Assembly: GCA_964598765.1 (NCBI GenBank)
Contig: CAZRCZ010000013.1
Coordinates: 62,001 to 126,000 of the forward strand
Origin: CAZRCZ01 sp964598765
Lineage (GTDB): Bacteria > Sumerlaeota > Sumerlaeia > MVZB01 > JAJFLK01
Length of the DNA: 64,000 nt
Direction: 5' to 3'
The notes under the pieces are model-generated. The model did not search any database and was not told the origin of the DNA. It saw nothing but the letters and a program-made list of their open reading frames with translations. Both the position numbers and the translations under genes were made by a program. Positions 31,911 to 41,487 of this stretch are shown here, piece after piece; the stretch's first letter is position 1; each line of letters begins with the position of its first letter.

Positions 31911-33011
31911 CTAATTTTTCTTAAACGACGCCTCCAAAACCTCCGCCACCAACTTCTCCTCAATGTCATCCCGCACGACCACTTCGCCGATGTTGACTGG
32001 AACAATGAAACGAAGGTTGCCATCCCGAACCTTTTTGTCGGACCGCATGACCTCCAAATACCGCTCCGCTTCGAAGCGGGGAAGATAAACCGGAAGCCCG
32101 ACGGTCAACAATAACGCCTGCAACCGATCAAGCGAACTTTCCGGAAAATCGCCCAATTCCATTCCCAACCGCCCCGCCGCCATCATCCCCATCGCGACGG
32201 CCTCGCCGTGCCGGAATTTTTTGTATTCCGTCTGCGTCTCGACCGCGTGGGCGAACGTGTGGCCGAAATTCAGAATGGCGCGGATGCCTTCCTCAATTTC
32301 ATCCTCGGCGACGATGGTGGCTTTGATTTCGCACGAGCGCGTGATAATCCGCGTGAGAAATTCAACCTGTGAATCGAGCAATTCATCCGCGTTGGCTTCG
32401 AGATACTCAAAAAGCCCCGCGTCGGAAATCATGCCGTATTTGATCACTTCCGCAAGACCCGATTTGAACTCCGCGACCGGAAGCGTCGCCAGAAAATCCA
32501 ATTCGATCCCGACGAGGCAAGGCTGTTTGAACGCGCCGATCAAATTTTTTCCGAGCCGATGATTGACCCCCGTCTTCCCGCCGACCGAACTATCCACCAT
32601 CGCCAGAAGCGTCGTGGGAAGCTGGACCAACTGGACCCCGCGAAGAAACGTCGCCGCCGCGAATCCCGCGACGTCGCCGACGACTCCTCCGCCCAACGCG
32701 ATCAAAACCGTCTGCCTTCCAAAACGCCGCTCGATCAGAAAATCGTAAATTGCCGAGACGGTCTCCAACGTCTTGGCCTCCTCGCCGTCGGCCATGACGA
32801 ACCATTCGGTCTCCATCTCCGCCGCGCCGAAAGCGTCCTTCACTCGCTCCCCCCAAGATTTTTTGATGGTTGGATTGGTGATGACCGCGCAACGGTGACC
32901 GGGAAGCAATTCCTTAAGTTGAGCGGGCAGGTCCCCCAACCATCCCTGACCGATGCGGATGGGATAGGCGCGTTCTCCCAAATCAACCTGAACCGTGGAT
33001 AGCGTTTTCAT
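31911..33011 (-). CDS. aroB: 3-Dehydroquinate synthase
   Basis: A 366-residue NAD- and metal-dependent enzyme that cyclises DAHP to 3-dehydroquinate. Motifs are LIALGGGVVGDVAGFAAATF (NAD binding), LPTTLLAMVDSSVGGKTGVN, and metal ligands in GLAEVIKYGMI and FGHTFAHAVE. ATG 33011 overlaps the aroK stop by ATGA. The frame further upstream belongs to aroK in another phase. Confidence 0.95.
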   Translation of the reverse strand: MKTLSTVQVDLGERAYPIRIGQGWLGDLPAQLKELLPGHRCAVITNPTIKKSWGERVKDAFGAAEMETEWFVMADGEEAKTLETVSAIYDFLIERRFGRQTVLIALGGGVVGDVAGFAAATFLRGVQLVQLPTTLLAMVDSSVGGKTGVNHRLGKNLIGAFKQPCLVGIELDFLATLPVAEFKSGLAEVIKYGMISDAGLFEYLEANADELLDSQVEFLTRIITRSCEIKATIVAEDEIEEGIRAILNFGHTFAHAVETQTEYKKFRHGEAVAMGMMAAGRLGMELGDFPESSLDRLQALLLTVGLPVYLPRFEAERYLEVMRSDKKVRDGNLRFIVPVNIGEVVVRDDIEEKLVAEVLEASFKKN

Positions 33012-33529
33012 TCCGAACCGAGCAACTCCAAAATTTCGGCGGCAAGGGCCTCCGGCGCGCGGCGATCGGTCGAAATCCGCGTCGGAATGGCGTCGTAGGC
33101 CGCGGACCGTTCCGCCAACAACTGACGGATTCGGTCCATCGGATTCTCCACCTGCAGGAGGGGGCGATGCCGACTCTGGCCGATACGATGCCAAATCTCT
33201 TCGGGGGAAGCCACCAATAAAATGACCCGCCCCGCATCCATGGCCGCCCGCCGGTTTTCCTCGCGGAGCGGAAATCCCCCGCCGGTGGCGATGACGCAAT
33301 GGCGCATCGTCGGCAATTCGCGCGCAATCTCGCCTTCCATCTTGCGGAAGGCTTCCTCCCCCGATTCGGCAAAAATCTCCGGTATGGATTTGCCCGCGCG
33401 CTCCTCGATCAGGCGGTCGGTGTCCATGAATTTCCATCGGAGCCGCTCAGCCAGCGCCCGCCCGACGACGGTTTTTCCCGTCCCCATGAAGCCGATCAGA
33501 ATGATATTGCGAAACTTCGGGGTTTCCAT
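33008..33529 (-). CDS. aroK: Shikimate kinase
   Basis: A 173-residue P-loop kinase. The Walker A is GFMGTGKTVVGR, the shikimate site includes FMDTDRLIEE and ATGGGFPLREENR, and the lid region is RHRPLL. It phosphorylates shikimate at O3. ATG 33529 (METPKFRNIILIGFMG) gives the usual length. The gene leads aroK-aroB-aroQ and is divergent from the MBOAT gene, whose start is 116 bases away. Confidence 0.94.
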   Translation of the reverse strand: METPKFRNIILIGFMGTGKTVVGRALAERLRWKFMDTDRLIEERAGKSIPEIFAESGEEAFRKMEGEIARELPTMRHCVIATGGGFPLREENRRAAMDAGRVILLVASPEEIWHRIGQSRHRPLLQVENPMDRIRQLLAERSAAYDAIPTRISTDRRAPEALAAEILELLGSE

Positions 33530-33644
33530 GACTATTTCGACGAATCGCGCGCCCGCCAATGCCGGAGCCGTCCCTCCGTCCATTCCATGGAATCGAAGGA
33601 CAAAGGTCTTTTTCGCCGAATCGGATGAAGAAAACCACAAAAAC

Positions 33645-35081
33645 ATGAACTTCGCCTCCCTCACCTTCGCCGGTTTCTACTCCGTTGTCTTCTGCGCCTA
33701 CTGGTTGATTCCCCATCGGGCGACTCGCAAATGCCTCCTGCTCGCCGCCAGCTACTATTTCTATATGTCTTGGAACGTGAAACTGATCGCTTTGATCCTG
33801 ACCTCAACCGTCATGGACTATCTGATGGGACTCGCGCTTTCCAATCCGCGGTGGGCGGATCGCCGCCGCCTCTTCATCGCCATCAGTTGCGCGGGGAACC
33901 TTGGATTTCTCGCCATTTTCAAATACGCGAATTTCTTCCTCGATTCGTTCCGCGCGCTCGCCGGAGAATTGGGGATCAAAACTTCCTTCGCGGAATTGCG
34001 CATCATCCTGCCCGTCGGCATCAGCTTTTACACTTTTCAAACGCTCAGTTACACGCTGGATGTTTACCGCAACAAGATGAAGCCCTGCCGGAATTTTCTG
34101 GATTTCGCCTTGTTCGTCGCGTTTTTTCCCCAGCTTGTTTCGGGTCCCATCGTCCGCGCCTTGAAGTTTCTGACCCAGCTTGAGATTGACCACAAGTGGA
34201 ATTGGGCCAATTTCACGTCCGGCTTGTGGCTGACGGTGCTCGGTCTGGCCAAAAAAATCGTCGTGGCCGACACCCTCAGTTTTGTCGCCGATCCGGTTTT
34301 TTCCCATCCGGGCGATTACGGATTCACGGCAACTTGGCTCGGCGTGATCGCATTCGCGTTTCAAATTTACTGCGATTTCTCCGGCTATTCCGACGTCGCC
34401 ATCGGGACCGCCCGGATGCTGGGTTTTGAATTGCCCAAAAACTTTGATCATCCCTATCTGTCCCAAAGCGTCCGCGAATTCTGGCAACGTTGGCACATCT
34501 CTCTTTCCACTTGGTTGCGGGATTACCTTTACATCCCGCTCGGCGGCAATCGCGACGGATCGTGGAGGACCCACCGCAATTTGATGATTACCATGATCCT
34601 CGGCGGATTTTGGCATGGAGCCTCGTGGACCTTCATCGCTTGGGGATTCTATCAGGGGATCATGCTCGTCATCACGCGATTGGCCGATGAAAAATTTCCG
34701 CGACTGACCGGAAAGACGCAAACTTCCGACCTGCTGGCGTGGGTCCGAATTCTCTTCACCTTCGCCATTACCTGCTTCGGATGGGTTCTCTTTCGCGCGC
34801 GGACTCTGTCCGACGCCCTCGCGCTGGCGGGCAACATGATCGGCTTGGGGATTGGATTTTCTCCCGTCCATGTCCTTTTGAAAACCCCCGTCGGCGTTTC
34901 GGCTCTTTGGATCATGGGAGCCGTCGTCCTCACTCACACGCTTGGATGGTTGGCGGAGCGCCATTCGCTTGACTACAAAAAAAATCTTCTGACGCAGAGC
35001 GCCATGATCACCGCTTGCATTTTGGGAATCCTGACCTTCGCCCAAGATCAACAGCAGTCATTTATTTACTTCCAATTCTGA
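33645..35081 (+). CDS. MBOAT family O-acyltransferase (AlgI-like)
   Basis: A 478-residue multi-pass membrane protein. It has the AlgI/DltB core: QIYCDFSGYSDVAIGTARML, then WHISLSTWLRDYLYIPLGGN and the invariant His in GGFWHGASWTF. These enzymes move acyl groups, often acetyl, across or within the membrane onto exopolysaccharides. ATG 33645 gives the family start. The 7-base gap to the SGNH gene marks an acyl-transfer pair, as in alginate-type acetylation systems. The polymer substrate is unknown. Confidence 0.9.
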   Translation: MNFASLTFAGFYSVVFCAYWLIPHRATRKCLLLAASYYFYMSWNVKLIALILTSTVMDYLMGLALSNPRWADRRRLFIAISCAGNLGFLAIFKYANFFLDSFRALAGELGIKTSFAELRIILPVGISFYTFQTLSYTLDVYRNKMKPCRNFLDFALFVAFFPQLVSGPIVRALKFLTQLEIDHKWNWANFTSGLWLTVLGLAKKIVVADTLSFVADPVFSHPGDYGFTATWLGVIAFAFQIYCDFSGYSDVAIGTARMLGFELPKNFDHPYLSQSVREFWQRWHISLSTWLRDYLYIPLGGNRDGSWRTHRNLMITMILGGFWHGASWTFIAWGFYQGIMLVITRLADEKFPRLTGKTQTSDLLAWVRILFTFAITCFGWVLFRARTLSDALALAGNMIGLGIGFSPVHVLLKTPVGVSALWIMGAVVLTHTLGWLAERHSLDYKKNLLTQSAMITACILGILTFAQDQQQSFIYFQF

Positions 35082-35088
35082 GCCTCGC

Positions 35089-36144
35089 ATGAAACTCCGT
35101 TTCCGATCCCTGCTTTCTCTTGCCGGAGGAATCACTCTGGCCGTAGTCTTGGCCGAGGTCGGATTGCGAAGGTCCGGTTGGGGCGTTCCCGGCATCAATT
35201 TGCGCGGAACGGGATTGACCGAAAAGAACATTGACCGCGAGGGCGGACCCTATCCGCCGGGCGTTTGGAGGTATCAATCCTACGAATTCGACGTCGAATA
35301 TCGGATCAACTCCCACGGTTTCCGCGAACGCGAACTGACGCCGAAAACCGCCGGACAATGGCGGGTCGGCTTGCTGAGCGATTCCTTCGCCGCCGGACAC
35401 GGAGTCGAGGAAAACGAAAGATTTTCCGATGTCTGGCGGGACTTGATTCATCCGCGACTTCCTTCTTTGGACCTGTGGAATTTGAGCGCGGGAGGAACCA
35501 ATGGAACCGCCCAACAGGCCGATGTGCTGGAAGGAATTGGAAATCAATATCAGTTCGATGAAATTGTCGTCGGGTTTTCTTCAAGCACCGACTTGCAAGA
35601 TAACCGCGCGTGGTTCATTCAAAAGGAGCGCCCGGAATCGGAAAGAGGCGGAAAAAAGGGACGGGTTCCGGTTCGCGTTTGGTTGCGCGAACGTTCCCGC
35701 CTCGTGACGTTTTTATGGGTCCGGAGTTTGCGCCGATTCCTTAAAACCTCCGAACCCAGCGACATTCATCGCGAAAGCCGGGTGAATGAACTCTGGCCCT
35801 ATACCGAAAAAGCGCTCGACCGCATGAAAGCCATTGCGGGAGCAAGACCTCTGACGATCTGGTATATTCCCATCGCGACGGAATGGGACGACGACATGTG
35901 GTACTCGATGAAGAAAGCCCACGGTTATTCCGACGCGGGACGCTGGCTGACGCGGGATAAAGTCGAGCAATGGGCGGGAGCCAACGGCGTCGGATTCGTT
36001 GACTTCTGCGCTTTTCTCGCCCATCGGAGCGCCAAGGAGTTGTGCTACCAAGTGGATTTTCACTGGAAATCCAACGCCCACCGTTTGGTGGCCGAATCCC
36101 TCTCAAGCGATCCGAACTCCATATGGCGGTTGAGTCACCCTTGA
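35089..36144 (+). CDS. SGNH-hydrolase-like protein, partner of the MBOAT protein
   Basis: A 351-residue protein. An N-terminal membrane anchor or signal (LLSLAGGITLAVVLAEVGL) is followed by an SGNH fold. Block I is GLLSDSFAAGHGV, where the nucleophilic Ser sits in a DSF context, and block V is DFHWKSNAHRLVAE with Asp and His. It probably transfers or removes acyl groups on a periplasmic polysaccharide, using acyl supplied by the MBOAT protein. The 3' end overlaps the convergent uracil-DNA glycosylase gene by 10 bases. Confidence 0.78.
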   Translation: MKLRFRSLLSLAGGITLAVVLAEVGLRRSGWGVPGINLRGTGLTEKNIDREGGPYPPGVWRYQSYEFDVEYRINSHGFRERELTPKTAGQWRVGLLSDSFAAGHGVEENERFSDVWRDLIHPRLPSLDLWNLSAGGTNGTAQQADVLEGIGNQYQFDEIVVGFSSSTDLQDNRAWFIQKERPESERGGKKGRVPVRVWLRERSRLVTFLWVRSLRRFLKTSEPSDIHRESRVNELWPYTEKALDRMKAIAGARPLTIWYIPIATEWDDDMWYSMKKAHGYSDAGRWLTRDKVEQWAGANGVGFVDFCAFLAHRSAKELCYQVDFHWKSNAHRLVAESLSSDPNSIWRLSHP

Positions 36145-37031
36145 GGTTTTGACGCGACCTTTTGCCACACCTTGCGGGGATCGTCGGGATTGAGTTCGGC
36201 GTATCGCGCGTTCAGCATCATCAAATCTTCCCACGCCTGCGTTTTGTAACTCGGACTTCGCAACAAAAACGACGGGTGATACGTGACCAAGACAGGGATG
36301 CCGCGGTAGGCGTGCCAGCGTTTGCGCATTTTGCCAAGCGACGATTCAACTCCGGTCAAATACAACGCGGCGTGCGCTCCCAGCCCGACCAAAATCTGGG
36401 GCCGAATCCACTGAATCTGTTCATTGAGAAAATGCTCGCACGCCTTTTTTTCCCCCGGCAGGGGGTTGCGGTTGCCGGGCGGACGGCATTTGACCGTGTT
36501 GCAAATGTAAACCTCGTCCCGCTTGAATCCGATGGCCTCGATCATTTTCGTCAGAAGTTGACCCGCGCGCCCCACGAACGGAATTCCGGTCCGGTCTTCT
36601 TCTTCTCCCGGAGCCTCGCCGAGGAACACGATTTTCGCCATCGGACTTCCGACGCCATAGACCGTCTGGGTTCGCTGGCGGCACAACTCGCAGGCGACAC
36701 AGGCCGCGACTTTTTTTTTCGCCCCCTCCATCAGTTTGATCCGTTCGGCTTCGTTTAGATTCTTCCCATCCAATGGCGCTTGGCTCACGGCCATTTGCAC
36801 CAAATCGGACTGTTGGGCCTTCTCGAAGGGAGCGCGGCGCGGTGGAGCATCGGTTGACGCGGAGCTTGGAGATTTCATCGCGGTTGGGACCGATTGAGGG
36901 GAAGATTCCGGAGATGATTTTCCTGACGCCAATTCAGGCAATTTGCCGTCCGGTCCGGGTTCCAAATAAAGACATCCCGAATCGCGCAAAAACTCGGCGT
37001 AATTCAAAAGCTCACGCCACGACGAGGCCAT
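36135..37031 (-). CDS. Family 4-type uracil-DNA glycosylase
   Basis: A 298-residue protein. The C-terminal 200 residues are a UdgA-type glycosylase: FLGEAPGEEEDRTGIPFVGR forms the uracil pocket, Cys in ACVACELC and later CNTVKCRPPGNRNP bind a 4Fe-4S cluster, and TYHPSFLLR is the final motif. It removes uracil from DNA in base-excision repair. The first 85 residues (Ser/Pro-rich linker) are a common extension. ATG 37031 overlaps the stop of the upstream unknown gene by 1 base (TAATG). Confidence 0.9.
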   Translation of the reverse strand: MASSWRELLNYAEFLRDSGCLYLEPGPDGKLPELASGKSSPESSPQSVPTAMKSPSSASTDAPPRRAPFEKAQQSDLVQMAVSQAPLDGKNLNEAERIKLMEGAKKKVAACVACELCRQRTQTVYGVGSPMAKIVFLGEAPGEEEDRTGIPFVGRAGQLLTKMIEAIGFKRDEVYICNTVKCRPPGNRNPLPGEKKACEHFLNEQIQWIRPQILVGLGAHAALYLTGVESSLGKMRKRWHAYRGIPVLVTYHPSFLLRSPSYKTQAWEDLMMLNARYAELNPDDPRKVWQKVASKPQG

Positions 37032-37525
37032 TATTGGATGAACGTGCCGAAGATCAGCCGCGCGTCGGAGGGGGCGAACGGCGCTTCCATCAGGTGCGCG
37101 TCGTCGAGGCAAAACAGACCGCGCAGTTGCGGCGTCGTCGCGCAGATGATCCCGCATGAGCCTTCGGCGATCGGGCCGAATTCGTAGTCCGCCTGAACGT
37201 AGTGTCCGATTTCAAAATGCTTCTCGCCGACGTCCACCGAGGAGCGCGATCGCGCCATTTCGCGCAGGGCCGATTGGATCTTTTCCACGTCCTCGTCGCC
37301 GAAGTTTCGCAGGAGAAATTCCAAATTGTCTCCCAGATGGGAATTGGCGATGTCGGCGTGAACCGCGCGCCGCTCCAGCGAATGAAGAACCAAATTCAGA
37401 TTGTAACTTTGCCGCCGCTCGTGAAGACACCAAAACAGGCACTTCAGGTTCAAAAGCGTCTTGCGTTGCTTCTGCCCGAATTCCCGCGCCGATGTTGACG
37501 TTGCCGACATGGTTGAATAAACCAT
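37031..37525 (-). CDS. Hypothetical protein upstream of uracil-DNA glycosylase
   Basis: A 164-residue protein without a recognised family. Its middle (SYNLNLVLHSLERRAVHADI) is amphipathic. The C-terminal part (ICATTPQLRGLFCLDDAHLM) looks like a small alpha/beta domain. There is no signal peptide or membrane segment. The 1-base TAATG overlap with the glycosylase gene suggests translational coupling and possibly a shared DNA-repair role, but that is only context. The start could also be ATG 37510. Confidence 0.6.
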   Translation of the reverse strand: MVYSTMSATSTSAREFGQKQRKTLLNLKCLFWCLHERRQSYNLNLVLHSLERRAVHADIANSHLGDNLEFLLRNFGDEDVEKIQSALREMARSRSSVDVGEKHFEIGHYVQADYEFGPIAEGSCGIICATTPQLRGLFCLDDAHLMEAPFAPSDARLIFGTFIQ

Positions 37526-37693
37526 GATTTTGACCCCAAAAACTTCCGCTCGCTTGCCTCTCCGCCGTGTGAATTTCTAGCAAAAACGGGGGGGAACTGT
37601 CAAGAGGCGCGGGAATCCGACGCCTTCTTGTGTGGACACCCTTCTGAGATGCTCCCTTGGAAGTCACGGCGATTTCGTGGGAAACTGGGTCAA

Positions 37694-39910
37694 ATGCAGG
37701 ACGGACGGAACAGTTTGAGGGAGCCGGGCGCGAGATGGACCGATTTCGCGCCGCTCATTTTATTTATCGCCATCGCCGCCGTTTACGCGAACAGTCTGCG
37801 CGGAGAATTCATCAGCGACGATATTTGGTATTTTGCCACCAACACGCGAATTCGAACCATCTGGCCTCTTTACCAATGGGATTGGCATGCGGATTACGCA
37901 AGCCTGCGAACCCGAATGCAAGTCTTGGAGACTCGCCCGGTGGCGCGATTCACGTTCGCCCTGAATTACGCTTGGGGAAAAACGAACGTATGGGGGTATC
38001 ACGCCGTAAACATTTTTTTGCATGGGTTGACCGCGACGGCGCTTTGGGGTCTAATCCGCGCGACATTGGTTTCGCCTCGGTTGAAGGCGCGTTATGGGGC
38101 AAGAGCCGGAGGATTGGCCTTGGCCATCGCGTTGATCTGGTCCCTTCATCCGATCCAATCCGAAGCGGTTTGTTTTACCACGCAACGGAGCGAAGAGTTG
38201 GTGGGATTGTTTTTATGGTTGTTGTTTTATTGCGTCGGGCGCCGGCATGGTTCCCCTCATCGCTTGATTTGGGAGCTTGGGGGGATCTGCGTGTGCGCCT
38301 TGGGCATGGGAAGCAAACAAAGCTTCATCGCGGCTCCCGTCTTGGCGTTGCTCTATGACCGGACGTTTTTCTCTCCGACCTTCAGCCAAGCATTAAAGGA
38401 GCACCGCACCCTCTACTTGGGTTTGGTTTTGACTTGGCTGTTCCTGTTGATGACCTTCCCTTTGCCCGCCCTATTGAGTTATTCCAGCAAATCGGCGGAC
38501 CTTCACAACATCTCCTCTTGGGACTCGATCAAAACGCAAGGTGGAGTCCTCATGCATTACATTCAGCTGGCTCTTTGGCCTCATCCGCTTGTGGTCAATT
38601 ATGATGGGTGGCCGATAGGCGATCCTCTGTTGCGGGTTTTGCCATTCATGGCGACGATGACGGCGCTTTTTGCGCTGACCGTTTGGGCGGTTTGCCGACG
38701 CTCCCCATGGGGCTTCATCGGCGCGGTTTTCTTTCTCATCTTGGCTCCGACTTCCAGCTTCTTCACTCTACCGTCGGAAATTGCCGCCGAACGTCGCATG
38801 TATCAACCTTTGGCTTCGGTGACCGTCGTGTTTGTTTTTGCAATGAAATCCGTGGCGGAAAGGTTGGAGAAGCAGGGTGTGGTGTCCGGAGTGGGGATTC
38901 GCCGGTTAGTCCAAGGGGGCACCCTTGCCCTCTGTGCGGCGCTTGCCCTTTCGACCATCCATCGCAATCCAATTTACCAAAACATGGTTTCATTCACCCG
39001 GGATGTAACGGAAAAACATCCGAACAATATCTCCCAAACGGGAATCTGGGCCGAACACCTTATGAAGGAAAGGAGAGTTGAGGAGGCCATTGAAGTTTAT
39101 CAACGCTTCTTGAGATTCCAGCCGGATGATCCTTTTGCGACCAACAATATGGGACTGGCCTTGGCAGACATGGGTAGGATTGATGAAGCCGTAGCCCATT
39201 ATCGCCACTCTCTGGAGGTTGACTCTAGCCGTGGGCAGGTGCACAACAATCTTGCCCTTGCCTTGGTTCGCCAAGGTCATGTTGACGAAGCCATTCGCGA
39301 ATATCGCCGGGCGTTGGAACTGGACTACGACTCCATTGACGCCCACAACAATCTGGCCAATGCCCTGCTCTTGAAGGGTCAAACCGACGAGGCGATCAAG
39401 CATCTCAACATCGCGCTTCGATTGGAGCCGAACTACGCCGAAGCGCACACTAATCTTGCCAACGTTTTGCTCCGCGAGGGGAAGGCGGAGGAGGCCGTCG
39501 GGCATTACGAGAAGGCATTGAAAATCGAACCCAATTATCCCGAAGTTCATTTCAATTTGGCCAATGTTCTCAAGAAGCTGAATCGAGTTGATGAAGCCAT
39601 CCGGCATTATTCAGAGGCGGTCAGATTAAAGCCGGAGTGGGCGGACGCCCATTACAATTTGGGAGTCGCCCTGCTGGAGCAAAACAAGGAAGAAGAGGCG
39701 ATTCTTCAATTCAAAGAAACGGTCCGGATAAATCCGAAGGACATTGGGGCGCATTACATGCTCGGAAACATCGGGTTGCTTCAAGGAAAATTCGCGGAAG
39801 CCGAACGGGATTTCTTGGACGTTTTGAAGATTCAGCCCGATTACAAGGACGCCAAGGAAAAGTTGGAGCAAATCCGCAAGCAAAAGGGCCAAACCCCAAG
39901 CGGACCTTGA
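37694..39910 (+). CDS. Membrane glycosyltransferase-like protein with C-terminal TPRs
   Basis: A 738-residue protein. The N-terminal half has about ten membrane segments and the TMTC/PMT-like loop ISDDIWYFATNTRIRTIWPL (an Asp-Asp pair just after the first helix). The C-terminal 290 residues are about eight TPR units, each with the A-x-A-H-x-N-L-A pattern (AHNNLANALLLKGQTDEAIK is one). It resembles O-mannosyltransferase-type proteins of the TMTC group, so sugar transfer to proteins is a plausible guess. ATG 37694 is preferred to GTG 37628, which precedes a non-hydrophobic extension. coaBC follows after 34 bases. Confidence 0.75.
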   Translation: MQDGRNSLREPGARWTDFAPLILFIAIAAVYANSLRGEFISDDIWYFATNTRIRTIWPLYQWDWHADYASLRTRMQVLETRPVARFTFALNYAWGKTNVWGYHAVNIFLHGLTATALWGLIRATLVSPRLKARYGARAGGLALAIALIWSLHPIQSEAVCFTTQRSEELVGLFLWLLFYCVGRRHGSPHRLIWELGGICVCALGMGSKQSFIAAPVLALLYDRTFFSPTFSQALKEHRTLYLGLVLTWLFLLMTFPLPALLSYSSKSADLHNISSWDSIKTQGGVLMHYIQLALWPHPLVVNYDGWPIGDPLLRVLPFMATMTALFALTVWAVCRRSPWGFIGAVFFLILAPTSSFFTLPSEIAAERRMYQPLASVTVVFVFAMKSVAERLEKQGVVSGVGIRRLVQGGTLALCAALALSTIHRNPIYQNMVSFTRDVTEKHPNNISQTGIWAEHLMKERRVEEAIEVYQRFLRFQPDDPFATNNMGLALADMGRIDEAVAHYRHSLEVDSSRGQVHNNLALALVRQGHVDEAIREYRRALELDYDSIDAHNNLANALLLKGQTDEAIKHLNIALRLEPNYAEAHTNLANVLLREGKAEEAVGHYEKALKIEPNYPEVHFNLANVLKKLNRVDEAIRHYSEAVRLKPEWADAHYNLGVALLEQNKEEEAILQFKETVRINPKDIGAHYMLGNIGLLQGKFAEAERDFLDVLKIQPDYKDAKEKLEQIRKQKGQTPSGP

Positions 39911-39944
39911 AACCGTCCACTCCCTCCGGCATGATGGATGAATC

Positions 39945-41144
39945 ATGAACCTGAGCGGGAAAAAGCTCGTCCTCGCGGTTTCCGGTGGAATCGCGGCTTA
40001 CAAAGCCGCCGATTTGGCAAGCCGGTTGCGCAAATCCGGCGCGGAGGTTCGCGTAACCATGACGCGTTCGGCCAAGCAATTCGTCGCGCCGCTGACGTTT
40101 GAGGCCATTTCCGGTCACCCCATTTACGACGAACTTTTCAATCAGGCCAATTCTTATCGGATGGAACACATCGAATGGGCGCGTTGGGCCGACGCGTTGA
40201 TCGTCGCGCCCGCGACGGCCGATTTCATGGCGCGCATGGCGCACGGGATTGCCGACGACGCGCCGCTGACGCTCTATCTTGCGTTCCGGGGACCGATTTG
40301 GATCGCGCCCACGATGAACACGGCCATGTGGGATCACCCGGCAACGCAGGACAATCTCCAAACTCTGGTTCGGCGCGGCATTCGCGTCATCGGTCCCGGA
40401 TCCGGACTGTTGGCTTGCGGCGAGGTCGGCGAAGGGAGAATGGCCGAACCGGACGACATCATCCGGATCGTGGAGAAGGATTTGTCGGCGGCGACATCGG
40501 CGGGACCGCTCGCGGGCAAAACCGTATTGATCACGGCGGGACCGACGCGCGAATCGCTCGATCCGATCCGATTCATCAGCAATCGTTCGAGCGGCAAAAT
40601 GGGGGTTGCTTTGGCTTCGGCGGCGAAGAAATTGGGCGCGCGCGTGATCCTGATTCATGGCCCGCTGGAAGCTTCGATTCCTGACGGCATCGAAGCCGTT
40701 CCCGTCGAGAACGCCGAGGCAATGATGAAAGCGGTGCAAGAACGATTCGCCCAATGCGATGTGGCTATCTTTGCGGCGGCGGTGGCCAATTATCGCGTGC
40801 CTGCGGTCTCGGACCAGAAAATTCAGGGAGGGGAAAAATTGAGGCTGGATTTGGTCCGCACTCCCGATATTGCCGCGTGGGCTGGAGCGCACCGCAACGG
40901 CAATCAAGTTCTGGCGGGCTTCGCCGCCGAAAGCCAAGACCTGCTCGCCTCGGCGCAAAAAAAACTTAAGGCCAAGGGGCTGGATTTAATCTTCGCCAAC
41001 CCTATCGGCGTGGCGGGCGTCGGCTTTCAAGCCGACCAAAACGAGGTGACGATGCTCACTCGCAAGGGTGATCAAGTATCTTCGGGCCGCCTGAGCAAGG
41101 AGCAAACGGCGGAATGGATTTGGAAAAGGATTTTAGGAATTTGA
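39945..41144 (+). CDS. coaBC: Bifunctional phosphopantothenoylcysteine decarboxylase / phosphopantothenate-cysteine ligase
   Basis: A 399-residue fusion that makes 4'-phosphopantetheine for CoA. The CoaC part has a flavin site (SGGIAAYKAADLA), the active PTMNTAMWDHPATQ and the substrate-recognition flap Cys (LLACGEVGEGRM). The CoaB part has GPTRESLDPIRFISNRSSG and, later, the KxK-like TKKG/AKGLDLIFANPI region. All catalytic segments are present. Normal length, and likely co-transcribed with the TPR gene. Confidence 0.95.
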   Translation: MNLSGKKLVLAVSGGIAAYKAADLASRLRKSGAEVRVTMTRSAKQFVAPLTFEAISGHPIYDELFNQANSYRMEHIEWARWADALIVAPATADFMARMAHGIADDAPLTLYLAFRGPIWIAPTMNTAMWDHPATQDNLQTLVRRGIRVIGPGSGLLACGEVGEGRMAEPDDIIRIVEKDLSAATSAGPLAGKTVLITAGPTRESLDPIRFISNRSSGKMGVALASAAKKLGARVILIHGPLEASIPDGIEAVPVENAEAMMKAVQERFAQCDVAIFAAAVANYRVPAVSDQKIQGGEKLRLDLVRTPDIAAWAGAHRNGNQVLAGFAAESQDLLASAQKKLKAKGLDLIFANPIGVAGVGFQADQNEVTMLTRKGDQVSSGRLSKEQTAEWIWKRILGI

Positions 41145-41175
41145 GACAACTTGAGACGTTAAAGGAAGCGGCAAT

Positions 41176-41487
41176 TTGATCGGGTTCGCGGACTCCAAGA
41201 ACGGCGTCCGAATCCGTCTCACAAAGGAACGTTGGACGCACATTGAGGAGGAAAATGCGGAACTGGCCGATCTCCGCGAGGAAATCCTTGCAACGGTTCC
41301 CGCTCCGGTGCGAATCTTGGAAGGAAGCATGGGAGAATTCCTTGCTGTCCGTGAAATCGCCCCGGGCAAATGGCTAGTTGTAGTTTACCGGGAATTGAAA
41401 GCGGATGGATTTATCGTCACGGCGTTTCTGACTCGAAGAATTCAATCGCTCGAACGAAGAAGGCAAATATGGCCGCCGTTGAAATAG
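41176..41487 (+). CDS. Small toxin-like protein (candidate RelE/EndoU-fold)
   Basis: A 103-residue protein (GVRIRLTKERWTHIEEENAE, then GKWLVVVYRELKADGFIVTA). The charged helix followed by beta strands and a short basic C-terminus fits small nuclease toxins of the DUF4258/PBECR kind. The match is from pattern only. TTG 41176 is supported by AAAGGAAG 7 bases upstream. Its end overlaps a DUF2283 gene by 19 bases, the arrangement of a toxin-antitoxin pair, with the toxin first. Confidence 0.6.
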   Translation: MIGFADSKNGVRIRLTKERWTHIEEENAELADLREEILATVPAPVRILEGSMGEFLAVREIAPGKWLVVVYRELKADGFIVTAFLTRRIQSLERRRQIWPPLK

